A DNA stretch of 17,302 bases, from the NCBI GenBank assembly GCA_946626795.1, contig CAMOUZ010000013.1:1-17302 (forward strand), read 5' to 3'. The DNA is from an uncultured Clostridia bacterium. GTDB taxonomy: Bacteria > Bacillota > Clostridia > Christensenellales > CAG-1252. How positions within the stretch are numbered: position 1 is the stretch's first letter; the number at the start of each line of letters is the position of its first letter. Positions 1 to 6,778 of this stretch are shown here, piece by piece. The position numbers and the translations under genes are program-made. The notes under the pieces are model-generated. The model was not told the origin of the DNA, did not search any database, and saw only the letters and a program-made list of their open reading frames with translations.

Positions 1-1
1 G

Positions 2-193
2 ATCATCGTTATCGTTATGATGCAAGAAGGCGAGACGGGCGGCGTTTCCGCTATCTCGGGCGGCAGCAGCGATACGTTCTACGGCAAGAATAAAGGACGC
101 AGCAAGGAGCAGATCCTGAAGCGTATCACTTTGATCCTCGGCGCGGTCATGCTTGTCATTTCCGTAGTGTTCTTCATCTTGAAGTCTCTGTAA
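2..193 (+). CDS. secG: Protein translocase subunit SecG, 3' end (partial)
   Basis: The frame is open from the left edge of the window and stops at TAA 191-193, giving the last 63 residues. It reads a hydrophobic end of a first membrane helix (IIVIVMMQ), a polar loop with the SecG-typical pattern QEGETGG...SGGSSDTFYGKNKG, and a second hydrophobic segment (LILGAVMLVISVVFFIL) before a short tail. SecG is the small two-helix partner of SecYE in the inner-membrane protein export channel. Most family members are about 70-80 aa, so only the first dozen or so residues are missing. It is followed by a hairpin terminator and then smpB; the secG-smpB neighbourhood is usual in Bacillota, but rnr, which often sits between them, is absent here. 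The identification rests on topology and the loop motif. Confidence 0.85.
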   Translation: MIVIVMMQEGETGGVSAISGGSSDTFYGKNKGRSKEQILKRITLILGAVMLVISVVFFILKSL

Positions 194-219
194 GAGCAAG
201 CAGGCAAAGCAGGCATTTT

Positions 220-245
220 CGGGGGCTTTAACGCCCCCGTTTTTT
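220..245 (+). terminator. Rho-independent terminator after secG, 6 nt before the smpB start
   Basis: A 7-bp perfect GC stem (CGGGGGC 220-226 with GCCCCCG 233-239) encloses a 6-nt loop and is followed at once by six T (240-245). This is a textbook intrinsic terminator for secG. It ends only six bases before the smpB ATG, so smpB transcripts must come from read-through, or the hairpin must sit in the 5' leader of smpB. No other promoter is visible in the 58-base gap. Confidence 0.85.
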
Positions 246-251
246 CTGAGT

Positions 252-698
252 ATGGAGCATATAAAAGTCATAGCGCAGAATAAAAAAGCATATCACGATT
301 ACTTCATAGACGAGACCTATGAAGCGGGCGTGGTCCTCGTGGGAAGCGAGGTGAAGAGCATTCGCGCGGGCAAAGTGAGCTTTGCCGATAGCTTCATATC
401 CATCGACGGAGGCACGGCCCTTCTCGAAAATTTCTATATCGCCCCTTATGAAAAGGGCAGTTATTTTAATCTCGAAAGCAGACGGGATCGCATCCTGCTT
501 CTGAATAAGAAGGAGATAGACCGCCTTCGCGCAATGGTGGAAAGGAAGGGATATACCATCGTCGCCACCAAGATCTATTTCAAACATTCTCTGGTGAAGT
601 TCGAGCTCGGACTCGCCAGAGGAAAGCATATGTACGACAAGAGAAATACGTTGAAAGAGAAGCAGCTCGCCCGCGAAGCGGAGCGCGCCGCCGTATAA
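252..698 (+). CDS. smpB: SsrA-binding protein SmpB
   Basis: This 148-aa protein matches SmpB over its full length. The N-terminus carries the family signature (KVIAQNKKAYHDYFIDETYEAG, residues 5-26), followed by VLVGSEVKSIRAGKVSFADSF. The C-terminal part has the YFKHSLVKFELGLARGKHMYDKR region and a basic tail (KEKQLAREAER). SmpB binds tmRNA and brings it to stalled ribosomes for trans-translation. The start at 252 is supported by the family N-terminus, yet no Shine-Dalgarno sequence is present: the preceding bases are the secG terminator hairpin and its T-run. The gene ends ten bases before metY. tmRNA itself is not in this window. Confidence 0.95.
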   Translation: MEHIKVIAQNKKAYHDYFIDETYEAGVVLVGSEVKSIRAGKVSFADSFISIDGGTALLENFYIAPYEKGSYFNLESRRDRILLLNKKEIDRLRAMVERKGYTIVATKIYFKHSLVKFELGLARGKHMYDKRNTLKEKQLAREAERAAV

Positions 699-708
699 AG
701 GAGAAAAT

Positions 709-1974
709 ATGAAAAAAGAAAGCATTTGTTTGCATGGAGGCTATACCCCCAAGAGCGGTGACGCGAATGTCATCCCCATTTATCAAAGCACCACCTATGC
801 CTATGATACCCCCGAGGAGCTCGCGCACCTCTTCGACGTCCCGAAGGACGGACATATCTATACCCGCATCTCGAATCCCACCGTGGCGGCGTTCGAGGAA
901 AAGATGGCGCTTCTTGAAGGCGGCGTCGCCTCGATGATGACCTCTTCCGGACAGGCGGCCACTTTGACCACCGTGCTCACCGTGGCGAAAGCGGGGGATA
1001 ATATCCTTGCCTTCCCCACCCTTTACGGCGGCACCTTCAATCTTTTGAAGATCACGCTCGACAAGCTCGGCATCGAATGTCGCTTCATCAAGCCCGGCGC
1101 TACGGACGCGGAGATCGAAGCGCTCATCGATGAGAAGACCAAGCTGATGTTCGGCGAAACCATTGCGAATCCCGCGATGGACATCTTCGATTTCGATCGT
1201 TACGTTGCGCTCTGCAAGAAGCACGGCATTTTGCTCGCGGTGGATAATACGCTCGCGACCCCTTGCCTCGTCACCCCCATCAAGTACGGCGTGAATGTCG
1301 TTGTGCATAGCACGACAAAATACCTCGACGGACATGCGGTGGCGGTCGGCGGTCTTATTGTGGACGGCGGAAATTTCGAGTACCGCGGCAATCCGCGTTA
1401 TACGGATTTCGTCACGCCGGACGAGAGCTATCACGGCACGGTGTACGTGGAAGAGGGCGGCAGGGCGGCATTTGCTTTGAAGGCGAGAATGCAGCTTATG
1501 CGCGACATCGGCGTCAGCCCGAGCCCCTTCAACGCTTTCCTTACGAATCTCGGCACGGAGACCCTCGCGCTTCGTATGAAGAAGCATAGCGAAAATGCTC
1601 TCGAAATCGCGAAGAAGCTCAAAGCGAATGAGCATGTCTCTTGGGTGAAGTACTGCGGGCTTCCCGATGATGAGAATCACGAGATGGCGGCGAAATATTT
1701 CGAGGGAGGCTTCGGCGGCATGGTCTGTTTCGGCGTGAAGGGCGGCAGAGCGAAGGCCGCGGACTTCATCCGTAACCTCGGCTTCATCCGTCAGCTCACC
1801 CATATCGCGGACAGCCGCACTTGCGTCTTGCATCCGGCGTCCACCACCCATCGTCAGCTCTCGGAGAAAGAGCTCGTTGACTGCGGGATCGGAGAGGATT
1901 TCATCCGTCTTTCCGTCGGTCTCGAAAGTGCGGACGACATTTATCAAGATATCGAACAGGCGTTGGCGCGCTAA
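709..1974 (+). CDS. metY: O-acetylhomoserine sulfhydrylase (PLP-dependent, Cys/Met metabolism family)
   Basis: This 421-aa protein belongs to the Cys/Met-metabolism PLP enzyme family and is closest in pattern to O-acetylhomoserine sulfhydrylase (O-acetylhomoserine aminocarboxypropyltransferase). It makes homocysteine from O-acetylhomoserine and sulfide. Visible landmarks are PIYQSTTYAYDTPEE near the N-terminus, YTRISNPTVAAFEEKMALLEG, the SSGQAA cofactor-binding turn, AVDNTLATP, and the PLP-lysine motif HSTTKYLDGHA with Lys204. The RQLTHIADSRTCVLHPASTTHRQL segment near the C-terminus is typical of MetY. A good Shine-Dalgarno (AGGAG, 699-703) lies six bases before the ATG. It is followed after 23 bases by metA, which supplies its substrate, so the two form a methionine pathway pair. 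No SAM riboswitch or T-box precedes it; smpB ends directly upstream. Confidence 0.92.
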   Translation: MKKESICLHGGYTPKSGDANVIPIYQSTTYAYDTPEELAHLFDVPKDGHIYTRISNPTVAAFEEKMALLEGGVASMMTSSGQAATLTTVLTVAKAGDNILAFPTLYGGTFNLLKITLDKLGIECRFIKPGATDAEIEALIDEKTKLMFGETIANPAMDIFDFDRYVALCKKHGILLAVDNTLATPCLVTPIKYGVNVVVHSTTKYLDGHAVAVGGLIVDGGNFEYRGNPRYTDFVTPDESYHGTVYVEEGGRAAFALKARMQLMRDIGVSPSPFNAFLTNLGTETLALRMKKHSENALEIAKKLKANEHVSWVKYCGLPDDENHEMAAKYFEGGFGGMVCFGVKGGRAKAADFIRNLGFIRQLTHIADSRTCVLHPASTTHRQLSEKELVDCGIGEDFIRLSVGLESADDIYQDIEQALAR

Positions 1975-1997
1975 GCGGCCGACGAAAAGGAGACATT

Positions 1998-2906
1998 ATG
2001 CCGATCGTCATTCCCAAGGCATTGCCGGCGTATAAAATACTCTCGGATGAGAATATATTCGTGATGGGGGACGTCCGCGCTTCGACGCAGGACATCCGCC
2101 CGATCGAGCTTGCCATCGTGAACCTCATGCCCACGAAGATCGAGACGGAGACCCAGCTTTTGCGCCTCGTCAGTAACTCTCCTTTGCAGGTGAAGGTCAC
2201 TTTGATCAAGACAGACACGTATACGCCCACGCACGTCTCGGGGCAGCATCTTTCGCGCTTTTACAAGACTTTCGACGAAGTGAAAGACAAGCGTTTCGAC
2301 GGACTCATCATTACGGGCGCGCCCGTGGAGACCATCGACTTCGAGGAAGTGAAGTATTGGAAAGAGCTCACGGAGATCTTGGATTGGGCGGAGAAAAATG
2401 TCACTTCCACGCTCTATATCTGCTGGGGGGCGCAAGCGGCGCTTTATTATCATTACGGCGTCAAGAAGAAGCTTCTCCCCAAGAAGCTTTTCGGCATATA
2501 CGAGAATGCGGCGGTGGATCCTTTCGACCCGCTTTTGAAGGGGCTGGACGACACTTTCAATATCCCGATGAGCCGCCATACCGAGATCGACGCGGAAGCG
2601 GTCTTGAAATGTCCCGAGCTCGCCGTTCTCGCGCGCGGCAAGGACTGCGGCATCTCGATCTTGAAGAGCCGTGACGACAAGAAGATCTTCCTCACGGGAC
2701 ATTCCGAATACGATCGCGACACTCTTTATAAGGAGTATCGCCGCGATCTTGACAAGGGGGAGCCCATCGAGCCGCCCGTCAGATATTTCACGGAGCGCGG
2801 CGACGCCGTGAATGTGAGCTGGAAGAGCACGGCGAACCTCATCTTTTATAATTGGCTGAATTATTACGTTTATCAAGTCACGCCCTATGACATCGAAAAG
2901 GATTGA
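1998..2906 (+). CDS. metA: Homoserine O-acetyltransferase, MetA (MetAS) family
   Basis: This 302-aa protein is a full-length MetA-family homoserine O-acyltransferase, the first committed step of methionine synthesis. The numbering matches the family reference: nucleophile Cys142 (ICWGAQAALYYHYG), His235 and Glu237 in GHSEYD, and the conserved PIELAIVNLMPTK segment near residue 35. Residue 111 is Glu (GAPVE). In published structural and mutational work on this family Glu111 goes with acetyl-CoA use and Gly111 with succinyl-CoA use, so I call it an acetyltransferase. This agrees with metY next to it. A strong AAAAGGAG (1985-1992) sits five bases before the ATG. Its last 20 bases overlap the start of the next gene. 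Confidence 0.94.
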   Translation: MPIVIPKALPAYKILSDENIFVMGDVRASTQDIRPIELAIVNLMPTKIETETQLLRLVSNSPLQVKVTLIKTDTYTPTHVSGQHLSRFYKTFDEVKDKRFDGLIITGAPVETIDFEEVKYWKELTEILDWAEKNVTSTLYICWGAQAALYYHYGVKKKLLPKKLFGIYENAAVDPFDPLLKGLDDTFNIPMSRHTEIDAEAVLKCPELAVLARGKDCGISILKSRDDKKIFLTGHSEYDRDTLYKEYRRDLDKGEPIEPPVRYFTERGDAVNVSWKSTANLIFYNWLNYYVYQVTPYDIEKD

Positions 2907-3780
2907 AGCCGCTGTCGTCGTGAATGCCTTTTGGCGGGGAGGGGACGCCGGTGCGGAACGCATCGCGGCGGCGCTTCGCCGTCTCGGCGTGCATGCCTCT
3001 CTTTATCGCACGGACGAGCTTTTTCTCCGCGTCGAGGAGGAGGGCGTCAAAGGCAAGACGCATTTCGATCTCGCCGTTTATCTCGATAAAGATATCCACG
3101 TCGCGCGCTTGCTCGAAGAGAGCGGCGTGCGGCTTTTTAATTCCGCGGAGAGCATCCGCCTTGCAGACGACAAGATGCTGACGCATATCGCCCTTCTTTC
3201 GGCGGGGATCCCACAGCCGAAGACGGTCTCTTCTCCCTTGCGTTTCACGGAGGGAAAAGACGATTTCGCGAGGAAGGTAGGCGAGATCCTCGGCTATCCC
3301 ATCGTCGTGAAAAAATGTTACGGCGCGTTCGGTCGGGAGGTCTATCTCGCAAAAGATCTCGCGGAGCTCGAAGAGAGAAGGGAAGCCTTGAAGATGGAGC
3401 CGCATATTTATCAGGAATACGTGGAGTGCGGCGCGAAGGACATTCGCGTCATCGTGATCGGCGGGAAAGCCGTCGCGGCGATGAGACGCTCCGCCACCCG
3501 CAAAGGGGAGTTTCGTGCGAATGCGGAGCTCGGCGGGAGCGGGGAGGAGATCCCCCTCTCGGAGGAGCTTTCCTCCCTTGCCGTGCGTGCGGCGGGAGCG
3601 CTCGGGCTGTGTTATGCCGGCGTGGATCTTCTCGAAAGCGCGCGCGGGCTTCTCGTGACGGAAGTGAATTCCAATGCGGGCTTTCGCCTGATCGAAGAGA
3701 CCACGGGAGTGGACGTCGCGTCCCTCTACGCGGAATATATCGCCTCCGAAATGAGGAAAGGAGAAGAGAAAAATGGATGA
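2887..3780 (+). CDS. RimK-like ATP-grasp ligase, substrate unknown
   Basis: This 297-aa protein has an ATP-grasp fold of the RimK/LysX type. An N-terminal beta-alpha domain (AAVVVNAF, then FDLAVYLDKDI at 60-70 and LFNSAESIRLADDK at 83-96) precedes the ATP-binding part. Lys142 and Lys143 plus the glycine loop YGAFGREVYL (145-154) are seen, followed by HIYQEYV, KDIRVIVIGGK and the metal-binding end AGVDLLE...TEVNSNAGF with Asp247, Glu259 and Asn261. Such enzymes join an amino acid, often glutamate, to a carboxyl group on a protein or small molecule, and the substrate cannot be read from sequence. The ATG overlaps the end of metA by 20 bases and has no clear Shine-Dalgarno, which suggests translational coupling. 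An internal GTG at 2920 is possible but would remove the first beta-strand. Confidence 0.82.
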   Translation: MTSKRIEAAVVVNAFWRGGDAGAERIAAALRRLGVHASLYRTDELFLRVEEEGVKGKTHFDLAVYLDKDIHVARLLEESGVRLFNSAESIRLADDKMLTHIALLSAGIPQPKTVSSPLRFTEGKDDFARKVGEILGYPIVVKKCYGAFGREVYLAKDLAELEERREALKMEPHIYQEYVECGAKDIRVIVIGGKAVAAMRRSATRKGEFRANAELGGSGEEIPLSEELSSLAVRAAGALGLCYAGVDLLESARGLLVTEVNSNAGFRLIEETTGVDVASLYAEYIASEMRKGEEKNG

Positions 3781-4621
3781 GAATAAAGTCACGCCGATGA
3801 TGGACGTCACCGATTACACCGATCCGCAATGTCCCTTCTGCGTGGATCAATACAAGTCCGATTCCGTGCGCCCCATCGATGTCGCGAGAGTCATCGCGAA
3901 GCTCGACGAGTATCTTTCGCATAATGATTACGCCGACGCGGAGAGGCATCTCTTGTATTGGCTCGAAGAGGCGAAACAGGGCAGTGATCTCCGCGGAGAA
4001 TTCAGCCTGCGCGAGGAATGCATGGGGCTTTATCGCAAGCTCGGAAGGGAGAAAGAAGCCCTCGAAAATGCGGCGCGCGCCATCTTTCTCATCGACGCTT
4101 TGGAGCTTCGCGGCACTGTGAGCGCCGCCACCGCTCTTCTGAATGCCGCCACGGTGTATAAAGCCTTCGGCAGGGCGGAGAAGGCGGAGCCTTTGTTCCT
4201 CGAAGCGAAGGCGATCTATGAAGAGAAACTGCCTGCGGAGGACAGCCGCGTCGCGGGTCTTTACAATAATTACGCCTTGGCGCTCTCGGACCTCAAAAAG
4301 CACGAGGAAGCCCGCGCCTTTTTCCTGAAAGCGCTCGACGTGCTCCGAAAGGTCGAAGGGAGCCGCCCCGAGCAAGCCATCACGGAATTAAATCTCGCCA
4401 CCCTCGCCGAAGCGCAATACGGGCTCGAAAAAGGAGAAGAAGAGATCGAAAAGCGTCTCGCAAATGCGGAGAATCTGCTTTTGAAAGAGGAGAATCCGCA
4501 TGACGGAAATTTCGCTTTCGTCGCGGAGAAATGTGCCTCTGTCTTTGGCTATTACGGCTGGTTCGCCGTCGAAGCGGAGCTCAAAGAGATCTCGGAAAGG
4601 ATCTACGGAGGGAGAGAATGA
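3773..4621 (+). CDS. Tetratricopeptide repeat protein with N-terminal CPFC motif
   Basis: This 282-aa, mostly helical, probably cytoplasmic protein has no signal peptide or membrane segment. About four to five TPR-like helix pairs run from residue 35 to about 220. The clearest are around 118-151 (ALLNAATVYKAFGRAEKAEP) and 158-194 (VAGLYNNYALALSDLKKHEE), with the usual small and aromatic positions. Before them is a short tail with DPQCPFC, where Cys20 and Cys23 could bind metal or form a redox pair; no second CxxC is present. The start has AAAGGAG (3757-3763) and overlaps the ATP-grasp gene by eight bases. Its stop overlaps the next start as ATGA. TPR proteins are usually protein-binding scaffolds, so it probably acts with the DUF4037 protein downstream. 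Its exact role is unknown. Confidence 0.8.
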   Translation: MDENKVTPMMDVTDYTDPQCPFCVDQYKSDSVRPIDVARVIAKLDEYLSHNDYADAERHLLYWLEEAKQGSDLRGEFSLREECMGLYRKLGREKEALENAARAIFLIDALELRGTVSAATALLNAATVYKAFGRAEKAEPLFLEAKAIYEEKLPAEDSRVAGLYNNYALALSDLKKHEEARAFFLKALDVLRKVEGSRPEQAITELNLATLAEAQYGLEKGEEEIEKRLANAENLLLKEENPHDGNFAFVAEKCASVFGYYGWFAVEAELKEISERIYGGRE

Positions 4622-5562
4622 AAGGGCTTGAAATCGCGGAGAAATATTATCTGGAATTCGGCGCGCCGATGATGAAAAAAGAGTTCCCCGAGCTCGAAGA
4701 GATCGTCGCAGTGGGGCTGATGGGCAGCGGTTCGGAATGCTACGGCTTCGATGACGACACCTCGCGCGATCACGATTTCGAGCCGGGCTTCATCCTCTTT
4801 CTGCCGCCCGAAGAAGTGGTGGATCGCAAGACCGCTTTCCGCCTCGAAAGGGCGTATGGCAAGCTCCCCGACGAATTTATGGGGCTGAAACGCAATAAAG
4901 ACGTCTCCTTCGATACGGGGCGCCACGGCGTCGTGCGCACGGCGGACTTTTTCCGCGGGAAGGTGGGAGACGCGGAGGGGGTCCTCTCCCTTGAAAGGTG
5001 GATGGCCATTCCCGAGCATTATCTCTTGGAAGCCACGAACGGAAAGCTCTTTCGGGACGACGTCGGCGCGGTGAAGGACGTCCGCGATCGGCTTTCTTAT
5101 TTCCCCGAAGACGTCCGATTGAAGAAGCTCGCGGGCGCGCTTATGCTCGCCGAGCAAGCCTCGAATTATAACTACGAGCGGCAGCTCTCTCGCGGCGACA
5201 CGGCGGCGGCGCAGCTCGCCGTCTATGAGTACGTGAAGAACGCCATCGCCGTCTGTTTTCTCTTGGAGAAAAAGTATAAGCCTTATTATAAATGGCTTTT
5301 CCGCGCCTTGAACGAGCTCCCCGCTTTCGCCCGTTTGCGCGAGGATTTCGAGAGCCTCATCAGCAGTGGGAACAGCGTGGGGGACGCCGTGGAGAAGCGG
5401 AGCAAGATCCGCGCGATCAATGCCGTCCTCGGCGAGGAGATCCGCAGGCAGGGGCTTTCGGATTACGACGGGCTGCATCTCGATTCTTTCGCGTACTGCG
5501 TCAACGGGAAGGTGAAGGACCCCTCCCTCAGAAATCTGCATATCATGTCCGGCGCGGAGTAA
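4618..5562 (+). CDS. DUF4037 protein, nucleotidyltransferase-like
   Basis: The best start is ATG 4618, preceded by GGAGGGAG (4607-4614) and overlapping the upstream stop as ATGA, giving 314 aa; a longer frame from 4531 reads through the end of the TPR gene and is not credible. The N-terminal part resembles DUF4037: IVAVGLMGSGSECYGFDD (residues 29-46) followed by SRDHDFEPGFILFL. The Gly-Ser turn (36-39) followed by acidic pairs (Asp45-47, Asp51, Asp53) recalls the active site of DNA polymerase beta-type nucleotidyltransferases, though activity is not proven. The C-terminal two thirds are helical (RDRLSYFPEDVRLKKLAGAL; MLAEQASNYNYERQLSRGD). Tight coupling to the TPR gene suggests a joint function. 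The biological role is unknown. Confidence 0.78.
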   Translation: MKGLEIAEKYYLEFGAPMMKKEFPELEEIVAVGLMGSGSECYGFDDDTSRDHDFEPGFILFLPPEEVVDRKTAFRLERAYGKLPDEFMGLKRNKDVSFDTGRHGVVRTADFFRGKVGDAEGVLSLERWMAIPEHYLLEATNGKLFRDDVGAVKDVRDRLSYFPEDVRLKKLAGALMLAEQASNYNYERQLSRGDTAAAQLAVYEYVKNAIAVCFLLEKKYKPYYKWLFRALNELPAFARLREDFESLISSGNSVGDAVEKRSKIRAINAVLGEEIRRQGLSDYDGLHLDSFAYCVNGKVKDPSLRNLHIMSGAE

Positions 5563-5586
5563 AGCGTCGCTTTTCCCCAAAGACGA

Positions 5587-6663
5587 ATGAAAGAAAGCAA
5601 GGTTTTGACCCCCGCATTATTCCGAAAACTCCTCGATTGGTACGAGGCGAATAAGCGCGTGCTCCCTTGGCGGGAGGATGCGGATCCTTATCACGTCTGG
5701 ATCTCGGAGATCATGCTCCAACAGACTCGCGTGGAGACCGTGAAGGGTTATTATCTGCGCTGGATGGAGCGATTCTCCACCGTCCAAGCCCTTGCGGCGG
5801 CGAAAGAGGATGAAGTCTTGAAAGCGTGGGAAGGGCTGGGATATTACAGCCGCGCGCGCAACCTTTATAAAGCCGCGAAGATCATCGCCTCGGAATACGG
5901 CGGCAAACTGCCCGCGGACAAAGCGCTCCTGCGTCGTCTGCCCGGAATCGGGGAATACACGGTGGGGGCGATCCTCTCCATCGCGTTCGGCATGGGGGAG
6001 CCCGCCGTGGACGGAAACGTCTTACGCGTGATCTCGCGCCTGACCGCAGATCCCTCCGACGTCTCGAAAGGGGATGTGCGCGCCGCGGTCGCGGCGAAAT
6101 TGCGCCCCCTGATGCCGCAAGGCGAGACTTCCGCCTTCACGCAGGCGCTCTTCGAGCTCGGCGCTTTGGTCTGTCTCCCGAAGGACGCTTTTCGATGCGA
6201 GAGCTGCCCGCTCATAGGGGAGTGCCGCGCGTATCGGGAAAAGAGGCAGGGAGATTTCCCCGTGAAGCCCGAGAAGGCGGCGCAAAGGATGGAAGAACGC
6301 ACGGTCTTGCTGCTCGAATGCGAGGGGAAATATCTTGTCCGAAAGAGACTCTCCAAGGGACTTTTGGCGAATTTATATGAATTTCCGAATGCGGAAGGGA
6401 GGCTCTCCGAAGAGGAGGTTCGCGCCTTTCTTTCGAGTCTTGCGGGAGAGGAGATCCCCGTCGGAATGGTCGAGCCCCTTCCCGAAGCCACCCATGTTTT
6501 CACCCATCTTATTTGGGAGATGACGGGCTATCTTCTTCGCCTTCCCGCAGGGCAAGCCGCCGCGCCGTTCGGCGAAGACGCCGCTTTCGCTTCTCCTCGC
6601 GAGATCGAGGAGGTTTATTCGCTTCCCTCCGCCTTTTCCGCTTATAAGAAGTTTTGCAAATAA
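5587..6663 (+). CDS. mutY: A/G-specific adenine glycosylase MutY
   Basis: This 358-aa protein is a full MutY, which removes adenine mispaired with 8-oxoguanine. The N-terminal glycosylase domain has LPWRE, the catalytic Glu41 in SEIMLQQTRVETV, WEGLGYYSRARNL, the helix-hairpin-helix LRRLPGIGEYTVGAI (115-129) and catalytic Asp142 in PAVDGNVLRV. The four iron-sulfur cysteines are Cys196, Cys204, Cys207 and Cys213, spaced C-X7-C-X2-C-X5-C, one residue longer in the first gap than the usual C-X6-C. The C-terminal NUDIX-like domain that reads 8-oxoG is present, including ANLYEFP and the HVFTHLIWEM loop. The ATG lies 24 bases after the DUF4037 gene with no strong Shine-Dalgarno. It is the last gene of the plus-strand run, before a two-way terminator. 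Confidence 0.95.
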   Translation: MKESKVLTPALFRKLLDWYEANKRVLPWREDADPYHVWISEIMLQQTRVETVKGYYLRWMERFSTVQALAAAKEDEVLKAWEGLGYYSRARNLYKAAKIIASEYGGKLPADKALLRRLPGIGEYTVGAILSIAFGMGEPAVDGNVLRVISRLTADPSDVSKGDVRAAVAAKLRPLMPQGETSAFTQALFELGALVCLPKDAFRCESCPLIGECRAYREKRQGDFPVKPEKAAQRMEERTVLLLECEGKYLVRKRLSKGLLANLYEFPNAEGRLSEEEVRAFLSSLAGEEIPVGMVEPLPEATHVFTHLIWEMTGYLLRLPAGQAAAPFGEDAAFASPREIEEVYSLPSAFSAYKKFCK

Positions 6664-6721
6664 GAGATTTTATCTTTAAATAAGAGTTCGTCCGCGCAAA
6701 GAGAAAAGAGGCGGCGAATGA

Positions 6722-6752
6722 AAAAGGTCATCGGAGAACCCGATGACCTTTT
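6722..6752. terminator. Bidirectional terminator between mutY and the helicase-nuclease gene
   Basis: A 13-bp perfect inverted repeat (AAAAGGTCATCGG 6722-6734 and CCGATGACCTTTT 6740-6752) encloses a 5-nt loop. The A-run on its left and T-run on its right give a U-tract in either direction, so it can end transcripts of both convergent genes. The minus-strand gene stops at 6779-6781, about 27 bases away. The rest of the 115-base gap (6664-6778) holds nothing else that I recognise. Confidence 0.88.
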
Positions 6753-6778
6753 CTGTTTGCCGAGAAGGGGATGTTCTT

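Noticed and set aside
580..1947. Long minus-strand frame (455 aa) opposite metY
   Set aside because: It lies antisense to a clear PLP enzyme, reads as Arg/Glu/His-rich sequence without domain features, and is explained by GC-biased third positions of metY.
1975..1997. SAM riboswitch or T-box for the methionine genes
   Set aside because: The spaces before metY (10 bases) and metA (23 bases) hold only ribosome binding sites; any such element would have to lie outside the window.
4531..4617. Upstream extension of the DUF4037 gene
   Set aside because: The first 29 residues of the longer frame lie inside the TPR gene and do not resemble the family; ATG 4618 has a good ribosome binding site and a 4-base stop-start overlap.
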